The position numbers and the translations under genes were made by a program. Under the pieces are notes generated by a model that saw nothing but the letters and a program-made list of their open reading frames with translations, was not told the DNA's origin and made no database searches. Source: JADFQT01 sp965216025 (lineage in GTDB: Bacteria > Chloroflexota > Dehalococcoidia > Lucifugimonadales > UBA3495). Taken from it: a stretch of 64,000 nt of DNA. This document shows positions 53,011 through 62,175 of this stretch, piece after piece. Numbering within the stretch: the first letter of the stretch is position 1; each line of letters begins with the position of its first letter. The stretch is taken from contig CBDCEX010000016.1 in the NCBI GenBank assembly GCA_965216025.1, forward strand, positions 372,001 through 436,000, in the 5' to 3' direction.

Positions 53011-53565
53011 ATGGATCGACGCGATTACAACTCCGGCCCGCATAAGCTGGAGGGCCTGGCTGTCACTCTCGAAAAGCTAGAGGAGAGCCTGGGAGAAAGC
53101 CACCGCCGGTGCATTCAGCCTCGGCACCGGCTGGCCCATGCCTGTAGGGCGGCCGGGCGGTTCGAGGAGGCTCTGCGCCTTTTCCGGTCTAATTTCCACG
53201 CCAGAAGCCAGCTAATGGGCCCGCAGCATCCCGCTACCTTCCGCAGCCAGAGCAGCCTGGCCAACTGCTACTACGCCGCAGCCGAGTACACCCAGGCCAT
53301 CAGCCTGTTTCAGGAAATACTGACAGGACGGACTCGGGTGCTTGGGGCCAGCCATCCCGATACTCTGAGGAGTTTGGGCAGCCTGGCGAACAGCTATCGG
53401 GCTGCCGGCCAACACCAGCAGGCGGCCCGACTTCATAAAAAAGCCCTGGCCTCTCGCCAACGCACTTTGGGACCGGACCACCCCAGCACCCGGGCCAGCC
53501 GCCGCAATCTGGCGGCCAGCCTGCGGGCAAGCCGGGAAGCTGGAGTTGAGCCTCCTTCTCCCTGA
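53011..53565 (+). CDS. Tetratricopeptide-repeat protein
   Basis: From the ATG at 53011 the 184-residue protein has about three 42-residue TPR units of the TPR_10/12 type, each with the tag LGPxHP/LGASHPDTL: QLMGPQHPATFRSQSSLANC, VLGASHPDTLRSLGSLANS and TLGPDHPSTRASRRNLAAS. Such units form protein-binding solenoids. There is no signal peptide or effector domain. An earlier in-frame start at 52951 would add 20 residues without family features. Confidence 0.85.
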   Translation: MDRRDYNSGPHKLEGLAVTLEKLEESLGESHRRCIQPRHRLAHACRAAGRFEEALRLFRSNFHARSQLMGPQHPATFRSQSSLANCYYAAAEYTQAISLFQEILTGRTRVLGASHPDTLRSLGSLANSYRAAGQHQQAARLHKKALASRQRTLGPDHPSTRASRRNLAASLRASREAGVEPPSP

Positions 53566-53615
53566 AGCAGAACTGGGTAAGTAATGTAGCTGAAGTCCCA
53601 GATACGGGAAGGTGT

Positions 53616-53621
53616 TATAAT
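53616..53621 (+). promoter_or_regulatory. Likely -10 box for the 53722 gene
   Basis: A perfect TATAAT lies 100 bases before the ATG at 53722. The -35 region (near 53591, TGAAGT) is weak. Confidence 0.35.
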
Positions 53622-53721
53622 CAGCCGTACTCTTCGTCGCCTGATGCGCGATGGCTTGGGGCGATGAGGCAAAGGCAGGCGTGAATCCTATTAAATCCAG
53701 TCCATAAACGGGAGGTCTTAC

Positions 53722-54582
53722 ATGGTTCAGAAGGGTAGGAACAAAATCGCGGCGGGTGCCGTCAGCTTTGTGGTCCAGCACGAGCTGTGGGATGGTAATG
53801 TCCAGGACCATTCCGACCAGGGTGTGGTCATCCTGGTGGAAGGACAGGTCGGCGGCAAAGATACCACGTTGCTGCGGTTCAATTGCTTCGACATCGAAAA
53901 GAGCTACGTCTATGCTCCGGAAGGGGAGAGCAAGCCATTTCGCATGGACCCTATCGTGGATGGCAACCCCATCGGCTGGAGTATCCAACAGATTCGGACC
54001 AAGTTGTCCCAGATGCTGGAGACAGCGGGGTACCAGGAGATCGCCGGTAAAATAGATTCCAAGGCGATAGGGGATGCGCTGGGTGAGGTAGAGAGCAGCG
54101 CCCGGGAAATGTACGCCACGGACCGGAACACTGTGAAGCACAACCGGGGCACGGATATGTTCGAGGCTGGGAACATTCGGTTTGGCCTGGAACTGCGCCG
54201 GCAGGCCGGTGGCGACGGTGGGTTGGCCATTCACGTCTTGGCCGACCTGGCCGGGACCCCGGGCCGGGCATTTATGGAGGAAACGGAGCTACTAGCCTTT
54301 GACTGCTTCCGCGATTTCCCCCACTACCACTACGGGCCGCGCAACAAGAACCACCGGATTTTCTGGGACAAAACCCTGGTGCCCGACACCCTGGATTGGA
54401 CCCTGAACCAGTTCAAGTCCGGGAAGCTCACCGCCATGATTACGCGAGCCGGCTACCCCGGTGTAGCCGCTGACCTGGACTCGGGAGTGATTGAGTCCGT
54501 TTATCCGGCGATGGCAAAGCGGGCCAGAGAGATGCAGGATAGTGGAATGCCCGCGGAGCCCACTCCTAACCTGACCCCTTAA
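53722..54582 (+). CDS. Unrecognised protein built of two homologous halves
   Basis: The 286-residue soluble protein contains two versions of one domain. In the first half LLRFNCFDIEKSYVYAPEGE is followed by QIRTKLSQMLETAGYQEIAG. In the second, LLAFDCFRDFPHYHYGPRNK is followed by QFKSGKLTAMITRAGYPGVA. Spacing is matched, and both end in an LDS/IDS and REM/AREM region. Conserved features are an F-[ND]-C-F motif and an AGY turn near the end of each unit. There is no signal peptide or membrane segment. GGGAGG lies before the ATG, and two hairpin terminators follow. No family was recognised. Confidence 0.75.
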   Translation: MVQKGRNKIAAGAVSFVVQHELWDGNVQDHSDQGVVILVEGQVGGKDTTLLRFNCFDIEKSYVYAPEGESKPFRMDPIVDGNPIGWSIQQIRTKLSQMLETAGYQEIAGKIDSKAIGDALGEVESSAREMYATDRNTVKHNRGTDMFEAGNIRFGLELRRQAGGDGGLAIHVLADLAGTPGRAFMEETELLAFDCFRDFPHYHYGPRNKNHRIFWDKTLVPDTLDWTLNQFKSGKLTAMITRAGYPGVAADLDSGVIESVYPAMAKRAREMQDSGMPAEPTPNLTP

Positions 54583-54597
54583 TAATAACCCTCAGCG

Positions 54598-54627
54598 TTT
54601 GGGGAGGACCCCAGCGGTCTCCCCAAC
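54598..54627 (+). terminator. Hairpin after the duplicated-domain gene (first)
   Basis: TTTGGGGAGGACC, loop CCAGC, then GGTCTCCCCAA form a long stem 15 bases after the stop codon. It is not followed by a T-run. Confidence 0.65.
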
Positions 54628-54645
54628 GAGGAACATGGCAAATCG

Positions 54646-54678
54646 AAACGGGTCGGAGTTTCCGGCCCGTTTATTCAT
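54646..54678 (+). terminator. Intrinsic terminator (second hairpin)
   Basis: AAACGGG-T-CGG, loop AGTTT, then CCG-G-CCCGTTT make a stem followed by ATTCATT. This is a reasonable rho-independent terminator for the gene ending at 54582. Confidence 0.7.
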
Positions 54679-54852
54679 TCAAACCTGGTCACCAATCGAC
54701 CCAATGCCACCGGTCCTCCAAAAACCCGGCCCAAAGGTCCCTATTTGCAGAATAGTTCGACCCAATCGGTGAATATGAGGCCGAGTTACCGAACTTTTAC
54801 CAGCGTCGTACAAACATTATCTCATCTGCTTACCCAGTGGCTATAACCTGAG

Positions 54853-55272
54853 TTGAAAGCAGTCTACCGGGAATATACTTTTGTGAGATTTTCAATAGGG
54901 AACGACGCCAAGGGCCAACGGGGCTTTACCCTGATCGAGCTGCTGGTCGTGATCGGCATCCTCGCCATTCTGGCAGCGGTGGCCATCCCGGTTTATGCTC
55001 GATTCTTCGGTCAGGGCGAGGCAGAAGCCAATGCCACTGAGCTCGCTCTGATGCAAGACGCCATGTCTGCCATGATGGCAGACAATCGGATCTCTGATGT
55101 CAATAGCGGACCGGCGTCGGGGAGGAATGAGTTCGAAGCCTGGCCCAAAGGTCCTGGTACTGAACCACTTTATCCAAACTTTCTCCGGAATCGGGGCGCG
55201 GTAGGCAATCCCACCAAATGCACCTATACCTGGAATGATATCGGTCAAATCGAAAGAGTCAGCTGCCCTTAG
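54853..55272 (+). CDS. Type IV pilin / pseudopilin-like protein
   Basis: The 139-residue product has a short charged leader ending in KGQRG and the prepilin cleavage/methylation motif G-FTLIELLVVIGIL, with the conserved glutamate at +5. The hydrophobic assembly helix follows. The rest is a small globular domain with a possible C-terminal disulfide (KCTYTW and the final SCP). The start is TTG at 54853. It is a lone gene; no pilus machinery is in the window. It could be a minor pilin or a type II secretion pseudopilin. Confidence 0.88.
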   Translation: MKAVYREYTFVRFSIGNDAKGQRGFTLIELLVVIGILAILAAVAIPVYARFFGQGEAEANATELALMQDAMSAMMADNRISDVNSGPASGRNEFEAWPKGPGTEPLYPNFLRNRGAVGNPTKCTYTWNDIGQIERVSCP

Positions 55273-55363
55273 CCTCCAGCTAACGGGTAAACCGCTCCGC
55301 AGAATCAGCCCAGTGCTCATAGCTGGGCTCCCTTGCCTCCCGCCACCCACCACTCGGTCTGGG

Positions 55364-55492
55364 CCTTTCGGTTCTCCTTATTGTCATTGCGAGCCCTTCG
55401 GCTGCGCTCAGGATAAACTCCGCGAAGCAATCTCTCCTTACCCCTTTGAGATTGCTTCGGGCCTGCGGCCCTCGCAATGACAACCGAAAGGC
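55364..55492. repeat. Dispersed palindromic intergenic repeat, copy 3
   Basis: It runs from CCTTTCGGTTCTCCTTATTG to ACAACCGAAAGG, with GTCATTGCGAG and CTCGCAATGAC, and GAAGCAATCTC and GAGATTGCTTC, as nested inverted pairs. It could fold into one long hairpin. It occupies most of the 350-bp gap 55273-55622, where no gene is supported. Confidence 0.8.
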
Positions 55493-55622
55493 ACGCACCA
55501 CCCAATCCGGCCCGTTGACCCGACATAACTGAACACCTATAATCCGGCCACGCTAGATTGCACTACCTGAGTGTCCCTGGAACTGGCCAGGACGGTAGTT
55601 TTACAAAATCGCTGATCGGAGG

Positions 55623-57272
55623 ATGGCACCCATGAATGTTCTGGAAGCTGTAGCGAGAATTTTGAAGTTGGAGGGCGTGGAGTGGGTATCATGCTTCCCA
55701 TCCAACAATTTGATCGAGGCCGCCGCCAAGGAAGGCATCCGCACCATCATGTTTCGCCAAGAGCGGGGCGCTCTCATGGCCGCGGACGGCTACAGCCGCT
55801 TGAACAACCGTCAGAAATTCGGTGTAACGATAACCCAGGGTGGCCCGGGCTCGGAGAACTCCATGGGCGGCATCGCCCAAGCCTTCGCCGACAACGTACC
55901 AATCCTCTACCTGCCGGGAGGCCCGGCCCTGGGTCAATACGCGGTGCGCCCCAATTTCTCCTCGGCCCGCACCTATCAGACCGTATGCAAGCAGAGCGAG
56001 GTGATCGTCCAACCCGGCCAGGTAGCCTCAGTCATGCGGCGCGCCTTCCACGCCCTGCGCAACGGACGGCCCGGACCGGTCATTGTCGAGATTCCCGCCG
56101 ACATCGGCACCATGGAAATTCCCGACGCCGCCCTGAACTACCAGCCGCCCAAGCGGTCTGCCCAGTCTCCAGCTACCGGTGACGTTCAGGACGCGGTAAA
56201 GCTGCTATTGAACGCCAAAAAGCCGGTGATCTGGTCCGGCATGGGCGTTCTTTTCTCGGACGCCACCAAAGAGTTGCAGGAGCTGGCCGAACTGACCGAA
56301 ATCCCGGTTTATTGCACCATGCCGGGGAAGTCCTCTTTTGATGAGCGCCATCCGCTATCGTTGGGCGCCGGCAGCAGCTCCACCTCCCTGCCGGCCCGCC
56401 GCTGGCTGCAGGAATCCGACGTGCTTTTCGCAGTGGGCTCCAGCATGACCCGCACCGGCTATGGACAGCCCATTCCGGATGGCAAGCTGATCATTCACAA
56501 CGTGGAGAGTATCGAGGACATCAACAAGGACTTCTCGGCGGACGTAGGCCTGCCCGGGGATGCCAAGCTGACCCTACAAGCTCTGGTGGAAGAGGTCAAG
56601 TCCCAAGCCGGCGCCAAGGGCCGCAAGGGGCAAACCCAGGTGGCTGCCGAGATCGCCCAGCTTCGCGATGCCTGGATGGGCGAGTGGACCGACCTGCTCA
56701 ACTCGGACGAAGTCCCGATCAATACCTACCGGGTTATCGGCGAGCTGGAACGGAACCTGGACAAGGAGAACAGTATCGTCACCCACGACGCCGGCGCGCC
56801 CCGAGATACCATCATGCCCTTCTACCGAGCCACTGTACCTCACAGCTACATCGGCTGGGGCAAGACCACCCACCTGGGCTACGGGATTCCCCTGATGATT
56901 GGAGCCAAGCTGGCCAAACCGGACAAGTTCTGCTTGAACTTCATGGGGGACGGCGCCTTCGGAATGTCCGGCCTGGACATCGAAACCTCGGTTCGGGCCG
57001 GCGCGCCCATCACGACCATTGTATTGAACAATGGGGGCATGGCGACCTACCCGGGGGGCTATCCAACTGCCGCTGAGTTGTTCGGAATGACCCACATGAG
57101 CGCCGATTACGCCAAGGTTGCAGAGGGACTGGGCGCCGTGGGGATCACCATCACTCAGCCAAATGAGATTGCTCCGGCCCTTTCCCGAGCCCGGCAGCTC
57201 AACGCCGAAGGGAGAACGGTGCTGCTGGACATCCATTCCAATCTGGAGGCCCGCCGGTCCAACTTCAGCTAA
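55623..57272 (+). CDS. Thiamine-diphosphate-dependent enzyme (acetolactate synthase-like)
   Basis: This 549-residue protein has the three-domain layout of the POX/ALS family: an N-terminal pyrimidine-binding domain with the activating glutamate in FRQERGALMAADGY, a central domain, and a C-terminal domain with the ThDP motif GDGAFGMSGLDIETSVRAG and VLNNGGM. Start ATG at 55623; an in-frame ATG at 55632 is also possible. The pattern fits acetolactate synthase, benzoylformate decarboxylase or oxalyl-CoA decarboxylase relatives. The substrate is not decidable and it stands alone. Confidence 0.88.
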   Translation: MAPMNVLEAVARILKLEGVEWVSCFPSNNLIEAAAKEGIRTIMFRQERGALMAADGYSRLNNRQKFGVTITQGGPGSENSMGGIAQAFADNVPILYLPGGPALGQYAVRPNFSSARTYQTVCKQSEVIVQPGQVASVMRRAFHALRNGRPGPVIVEIPADIGTMEIPDAALNYQPPKRSAQSPATGDVQDAVKLLLNAKKPVIWSGMGVLFSDATKELQELAELTEIPVYCTMPGKSSFDERHPLSLGAGSSSTSLPARRWLQESDVLFAVGSSMTRTGYGQPIPDGKLIIHNVESIEDINKDFSADVGLPGDAKLTLQALVEEVKSQAGAKGRKGQTQVAAEIAQLRDAWMGEWTDLLNSDEVPINTYRVIGELERNLDKENSIVTHDAGAPRDTIMPFYRATVPHSYIGWGKTTHLGYGIPLMIGAKLAKPDKFCLNFMGDGAFGMSGLDIETSVRAGAPITTIVLNNGGMATYPGGYPTAAELFGMTHMSADYAKVAEGLGAVGITITQPNEIAPALSRARQLNAEGRTVLLDIHSNLEARRSNFS

Positions 57273-57363
57273 AGCGGGTGGGGACTAATACTACAGTCGT
57301 AGTTGCGAAAAACCCTATCACCCCTGTCCTAATCGGCCCACTCGATGGGGAAGGAACTTGGCT

Positions 57364-57384
57364 CCCTCTCCCATAGGGAGAGGG
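57364..57384. repeat. Hairpin repeat (same family as the intron target site)
   Basis: CCCTCTCCC, loop ATA, GGGAGAGGG: a nine-pair perfect stem, followed by TTGGGGTGAGG. It resembles the hairpin at 41274-41296 with its GCCGGGGTGTGAAGG flank. This copy is not occupied by an intron. Confidence 0.75.
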
Positions 57385-57419
57385 TTGGGGTGAGGACAAT
57401 GCCTGATAGGCGCTGGCCG

Positions 57420-59177
57420 CTAGAACTGGCGGTAGCGGTTTACGATGGGCAACCGGCGGTCTTTGCCGAAGGCTCGCGGCGTGATCTTTACCCCGGGAGG
57501 GGCCTGCCGCCGCTTGTACTCGTTGCGGTCCACGTAGGATATCACCTGGCCCACCGCTTGGGGATCGAAGCCCATCTCCAGCATTTCCGGATAGCTGAAG
57601 TCCTCCTCAACGTAGGCCTTTATAATCGGGTCCAGATCCTCATAGGGCGGCAGAGTGTCCAGGTCCAACTGGTCCGGCTTTAGCTCAGCGCTGGGCGGCT
57701 TATCGATGATGGCCTGAGGAATGACCGCCCGGGGCCGGCCGTGTTTATTGCGCCAGCGGCACAGCCGGTAAACCAGGGTTTTTGGAACATCCTTGATCAC
57801 CGCAAACCCGCCCGCCATGTCCCCGTAGAGGGTGGCGTAGCCCATTGCCATTTCGCTTTTATTACCGGTGGTCAGCACCAGCCAGCCGAACTTGTTGGAG
57901 AGAGCCATCATCACATTGCCCCGGATACGCGCCTGGAGGTTCTCCTCGGCCACCCCGGGCTGGGTATCTTTAAAAAAAGGCTCCAACATTTCAGAAAAGG
58001 CGCCGTGGGCTGGCTCTATCGGCACAGTCCAAATTTGAACGCCCAGGTTGTCGGCCAACTCCTTCGAGTCGGACACGCTGCCCTCCGAGGAGTAGCGGGA
58101 GGGCATAGTGACTCCCACCACGTTTTCGGAGCCCAGAGCATCGACTGCTATCGCGGCCGTAAGAGCAGAGTCGATGCCTCCCGATAAGCCCACCAGGATC
58201 TTGCTGAATCCAGTTTTTCGCACGTAGTCCCGGGTGCCCAGGACCAGAGCTCGGTAGACCTCTTCATCACCGTTCAGGTCGCTCCGCTTCTCCGGTTTGG
58301 GTAGCGCCGGTTTGGGCAGGAAGGGGCGTTCCCGGGCCTGAAATTCGGAGATTTGCACGACTTTTGGCGTTCCTATCTCCCGCATAATGGTGGGGCTTTC
58401 CTTGCGGGGACGGGGATCCCGCAGTCGAGAGCGGAAGACCGATTCCACGTCCAGGTCGACCAGCACCAGGTCTTCCTCAAAGGCCGGCCCTTGGACCACC
58501 AGCCGGCCATCCATGTCGTAGACCGCGCTAGCGCCATCGAAAACCAGCTCATCCTGGCCGCCCACTGTGTTCAGATAGGCGACAAACAGCTCATTGTCCA
58601 TGGCGCGAGTGGCGATCATCTTTTCTCGAAAGGCCCGCTTGCCCGCGTGAAAGGGTGAGGCGTTGATGTTCACGATCAGCTCGGCGCCGGCCTCCCGCTG
58701 TACCACCACCGGCCCCACCGGGTGCCAGATGTCTTCACATATGTTGATCCCTACCCCGGTGCCATTGATAACGTAAACCGGGCAGGTATCCCCTCTTCGG
58801 AAATAACGGTCTTCATCGAAGACCCCATAGTTGGGAAGGTGCATTTTCCGGTAGGTGTCGATCAGCTGCCCGTCGTAGCCGACCGCCGCCGCGTTGGCGG
58901 TGTCGGCGTCAACCTGGACATACCCGACGACCACGGCGATACCAGCCGAGGCAGCCACCACTTGCTGCATGGCCTCTACGTTGGCCTGGAGGAAAGAGGG
59001 CTTAAAAAGCAGGTCTTCCGGGGGATAGCCGGTTATCGCCAGTTCCGGAAAGGCAACCAGGTCGGCTTGGGCCTCCCGGGCGCGTTCCAGATACTCCAGA
59101 ATCCTAGCGGTATTGCCGGTAATGTCCCCAACGGTGGGATTGATCTGGGCCAAGGCCAGGCGGAATTTTCGCAGCAT
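57420..59177 (-). CDS. nadE: Glutamine-hydrolysing NAD+ synthase
   Basis: The 585-residue protein fuses an N-terminal nitrilase-type glutaminase domain (FPELAITGYPPEDLLFKPSF, the active cysteine in GVGINICEDIWHP) to a C-terminal NAD synthase domain. The latter has the PP-loop GLSGGIDSALTAAIAVDAL and the TGNKSEMAMGYATLYGD segment. It makes NAD+ from deamido-NAD using ammonia from glutamine. Length and domain order are normal. It is a single minus-strand gene. Confidence 0.95.
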   Translation of the reverse strand: MLRKFRLALAQINPTVGDITGNTARILEYLERAREAQADLVAFPELAITGYPPEDLLFKPSFLQANVEAMQQVVAASAGIAVVVGYVQVDADTANAAAVGYDGQLIDTYRKMHLPNYGVFDEDRYFRRGDTCPVYVINGTGVGINICEDIWHPVGPVVVQREAGAELIVNINASPFHAGKRAFREKMIATRAMDNELFVAYLNTVGGQDELVFDGASAVYDMDGRLVVQGPAFEEDLVLVDLDVESVFRSRLRDPRPRKESPTIMREIGTPKVVQISEFQARERPFLPKPALPKPEKRSDLNGDEEVYRALVLGTRDYVRKTGFSKILVGLSGGIDSALTAAIAVDALGSENVVGVTMPSRYSSEGSVSDSKELADNLGVQIWTVPIEPAHGAFSEMLEPFFKDTQPGVAEENLQARIRGNVMMALSNKFGWLVLTTGNKSEMAMGYATLYGDMAGGFAVIKDVPKTLVYRLCRWRNKHGRPRAVIPQAIIDKPPSAELKPDQLDLDTLPPYEDLDPIIKAYVEEDFSYPEMLEMGFDPQAVGQVISYVDRNEYKRRQAPPGVKITPRAFGKDRRLPIVNRYRQF

Positions 59178-59317
59178 GATGACTCCGGATGATAACCCAG
59201 GGGGCTAATCTATAGCCATCTACATCATAACCCCTGGCCGCGCATACTTCACTCCGGGGCAGGGAGTTCTGACCTTGCGCCAATGCGTCGAAAGGAGCCT
59301 TGGTGTACGATTAGTTA

Positions 59318-59957
59318 ATGGTGAGGCCAGTGGCAGGAACACCTATATACCACATAACGCATTTTTCTAACCTCCCGTCCATCGTTAGTTACGGGGGAAT
59401 TTGTTGCGATGCCACGAATGAGACTAATCGATTATCCCTGGTTGCAATAGCCCATCAACATATCAAGGAGCGAAGAAGGCGTCGGAAGGTCGGGGTAGGA
59501 TCTGGTGGTACGTTGGCAGACTACGCGCCTTTCTACTTCAGACCCAGATCCCCCATGCTGTACTCTATTAACAGTGGTAGTGTTCAGGGGTATACTGAAT
59601 GGCCAAAAGTGGGTTTTGCACCTAGTTTGTTATATTGAGGACATAGTGGCTGCTGATATTCCTTATGTGTTTACCGATGGTCATGCTGAAATGGCATTCA
59701 GCGCCCTATATTCGGACCTTGGTGACTTGGCCAAGGTTGATTGGGACCTGATGAGTTCGAGCTATTGGAATGACACTAATGAATATCCTGACCGGAAGCG
59801 ACGTCGGCAGGCTGAATTCCTGGTGCCTGGCCAATGCCCCTGGAGCCTAATACGAGAGATTGGCGTCCTTAACTCTGAAGTCTCTTTGGCGATCCAGCCT
59901 TACCTAAAGACCCCGGAACAACCCGAGGTCACCGTCCGCCCTGGATGGTATTACTAG
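59318..59957 (+). pseudogene. darT: DarT-like DNA ADP-ribosyltransferase toxin (DUF4433), frameshifted
   Basis: The first frame (59318-59638) begins MVRPVAGTPIYHITHFSNLP, the start of DarT, and runs through APFYFRPRSPMLYSINSGSV. It is then lost at about 59600. The next frame (+1, to 59957) carries on as GQKWVLHLVCYIEDI, then YVFTDGHAEMAFSALYSDL and the C-terminal RRQAEFLVPGQCPW. DarT ADP-ribosylates thymidine in single-stranded DNA. The frameshift probably inactivates it, which would allow loss of the antitoxin next door. Confidence 0.85.
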
Positions 59958-59967
59958 GGGGAGGGCC

Positions 59968-61372
59968 ATGATGGTCGAGTTAAACTTAAAAAGAGGCAAT
60001 ATACTTGAAGCCGATGCCGAGGCTCTTGTCAACAGCGTTAATACAGTCGGCATCATGGGCAAAGGGGTAGCTTTTGCTCAGCTATACTTAATGGGTGATA
60101 GTTGAAGGAGCGATTCAAGCTCGTTACCAAGCGAAGCAAGCAGGCGTCGGCGGCCGGGCGTGGTTTCCCTCGCGGGAGATTCGCCGCGGCATACGGGATG
60201 GGCCAGCCGGCCGTCACAGCTGCGTAGCGCCAAGGGCAGCCATCGCATGGGCATGCAGCTTGCAAGCCAATCGCAAGAGCAGCTTGGACCGGGCGGTGCA
60301 ACTGCAACTGGGAGAGCCGGTGATCTCCGTGGACACGAAGAAGAAGGAACTGGTGGGGCCCTTCAAGAACGGTGGGCGGGAGTTGCGTCCCAAGGGCGCA
60401 GTCCTTATGGGGTGTACGATACAATTTAAGCAAGCATTTCCCGAGAATTTCACAGCTTACGCGCAGGCATGCAAGCGCGGCGAGGTTCAGCCTGGAAAAA
60501 TATTCGTGTTCCCAACAGGACGGCTTGGGAATCCCCAGTACATCCTCAATTTCCCAACCAAACGCCATTGGCGGCAAAAATCCAAGCTTACCGACATTGA
60601 GACTGGCCTTGGCGATTTGGTTAGCATTATTCAACGCTTGGCCATTAGCTCCATCGCTATCCCACCCCTTGGCTGCGGTAATGGTGGCCTGGAATGGTCA
60701 GCAGTCCACCCACTTATTGCACAAGCTGTGCAGTCATTGGAGGATGTTGAGGTTCAGCTTTACGAGCCCGTTGGCTCCCCCGACCCTATGCAGATGCCCG
60801 TTGCTACGGCCAGGCCCCGCATGACGCCTGGCCGTGCTGGTTTGCTAGGTATCTTAGGCAATTACAAAGTCCCAGGCTATCGTTTGGCTCAGCTAGAGAT
60901 CCAGAAACTGGCCTACTTCCTTCAGGCCGCAGGCGAACTACTAACTTTGGATTTTGCCAAAGATAAATATGGGCCATATGCTGCGAAGTTAAACCATGTC
61001 CTGCAACGAATGGAGGGACATTACATCCGCGGCTATGGTGATCGGACACATGGCGCGAAGCCCATTCACATCTACGACGAAGCAGTAGATGAAGCTCGGG
61101 CTTACCTGGTGGGCCGTCCTGTTACATTGCACCGGTTCAGTCGAGTTGGTGAGTTAATAGAAGGTTATGAAACCCCATACGGGCTAGAATTACTGGCCAC
61201 AGTCCATTGGGTTGTTGCCCGTGAAGATATGTGCGCCCAGGTGGATGCGGCACTAGCCATCGCCGGCGTACATAAGTGGAATAAGCGCAAAAGGGACCTT
61301 TTCTCTGGCAACCATATTGCTGGAGCATGGGATCGGCTCAAAGCGCAGGAATGGTTCAAAATCTGTCCCTAG
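59968..61372 (+). pseudogene. darG: DarG-like macrodomain antitoxin, split by an insertion
   Basis: The N-terminal macrodomain starts at 59968 (NILEADAEALVNSVNTVGIM, then GKGVA) and breaks off at 60072; a stop follows at 60105. It resumes at 60422 with QFKQAFPENFTAYAQACKRG and runs through VFPTGRLGNPQYILNFPTKR, IPPLGCGNGGLEW and the C-terminal domain (RLAQLEIQKLAYFLQAAGEL) to 61372. Joined without the 349-bp insert it matches DarG, the antidote that removes ADP-ribose from DNA. It begins ten bases after darT. The C-terminal piece could still be translated alone from an internal start. Confidence 0.88.
60073..60421 (+). mobile_element. ISAzo13-like transposase fragment inside darG
   Basis: The insert reads, in one frame, GEPVISVDTKKKELVGPFKN and GGRELRPKG, then in another SPYGVYDTI. 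This is the order found in ISAzo13-type transposases (stretches around VDTKKKELVGDFKN and PYGVYD). Only about 350 bp are left, with no clear inverted ends. Confidence 0.75.
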
Positions 61373-61401
61373 CATCGGGCGTGGGGATGGGCGGCCTGCA
61401 C

Positions 61402-62070
61402 CTACTGCAAGTCTGAACGCCCGGCAGCTGATTGCTGCGCCGTGATTTTCCGGGAGATCACCGCGAAGAGAGGATCGCCCCGACCCCCATCCTCCGGATT
61501 GGTCAGGGCGCCCTTGATGTCCTCAAATTCCCCGGCATACTCCAGGTAGGAGTGCACCAGGTCCAGATGTCCCTGATCGCTGGTGCCGCGCCAGAGCCGG
61601 ACAGCTTTGGTGGGGAACATGCGGTTGGAGAAGGTTACGATAAAAATACCACCGGGCTTGAGCACCCGGTTGACCTGTTGAAAAGTTTCAACGGGACGGG
61701 TAAGGTACTGAACCGAAACGGTGACCACCACAGCATCAAAAAGGTCATCAGCGAAGGGCAATTCCGGATCCTGGTTCAGGTCGTGAACCACATAGTCGTC
61801 CAGGTCGGGGTTGTCGGCCATCTCGGCGGCGTTCATTCCCAGACCGACCAGGCGCTGTTTGGGGTGGTCCGCGGGCCAGTGGGACCGCCAGCTGCTCATC
61901 AAATCCAGAACCACCGAATTGGCGAGAATCTGCTCTCGAAACACCCGGCCCACTGCGGCAATGGCCAACTCGTCGATGTGCACGACGAAGCGGGGCTGGG
62001 TATAAAACAGCCCGTCATCGCTCTCATCCTCGCGACTGAAATACTCGGCGGGAAAAGCAGGCCCCGTCAT
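61402..62070 (-). CDS. Class I SAM-dependent methyltransferase
   Basis: From the ATG at 62070 (MTGPAFPAEYFSREDES) the 222-residue protein has a Rossmann-type methyltransferase core: VVLDLMSSWRSHWPADHPKQ (motif I region, with an unusual LMSS), DDYVVHDLNQDPELPFADD, FDAVVVTVSVQYLTRPVETF and VLKPGGIFIVTFSNRMFPTK. The substrate is unknown. An upstream start at 62097 would add a short cysteine-rich peptide without family support. Confidence 0.82.
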   Translation of the reverse strand: MTGPAFPAEYFSREDESDDGLFYTQPRFVVHIDELAIAAVGRVFREQILANSVVLDLMSSWRSHWPADHPKQRLVGLGMNAAEMADNPDLDDYVVHDLNQDPELPFADDLFDAVVVTVSVQYLTRPVETFQQVNRVLKPGGIFIVTFSNRMFPTKAVRLWRGTSDQGHLDLVHSYLEYAGEFEDIKGALTNPEDGGRGDPLFAVISRKITAQQSAAGRSDLQ

Positions 62071-62107
62071 ACACCTCCGGCAACAGCCAGCTTGCAACAG
62101 TCTTGGG

Positions 62108-62175
62108 TAAATCCCCCTCAGTCCCTCTTTTTAAAAGGGGGATATAGGGGGATTTGGACCTTACAAGTTTAGAAC
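62108..62175. repeat. CCCCCT...AGGGGG palindromic repeat
   Basis: AAATCCCCCTCAGTCCCTC, then TTTTTAAAAGGGGGATATAG and GGGGGATTT form a hairpin-capable palindrome followed by CAAGTTTAG. Its reverse complement resembles the repeat at 23983-24045. Confidence 0.6.

Noticed and set aside
60095..61372. A single 425-residue protein as drawn from an ATG at 60095
   Set aside because: Its first 108 residues are translated from the transposase fragment; the DarG homology begins only at 60422, so this is a chance fusion after the insertion.
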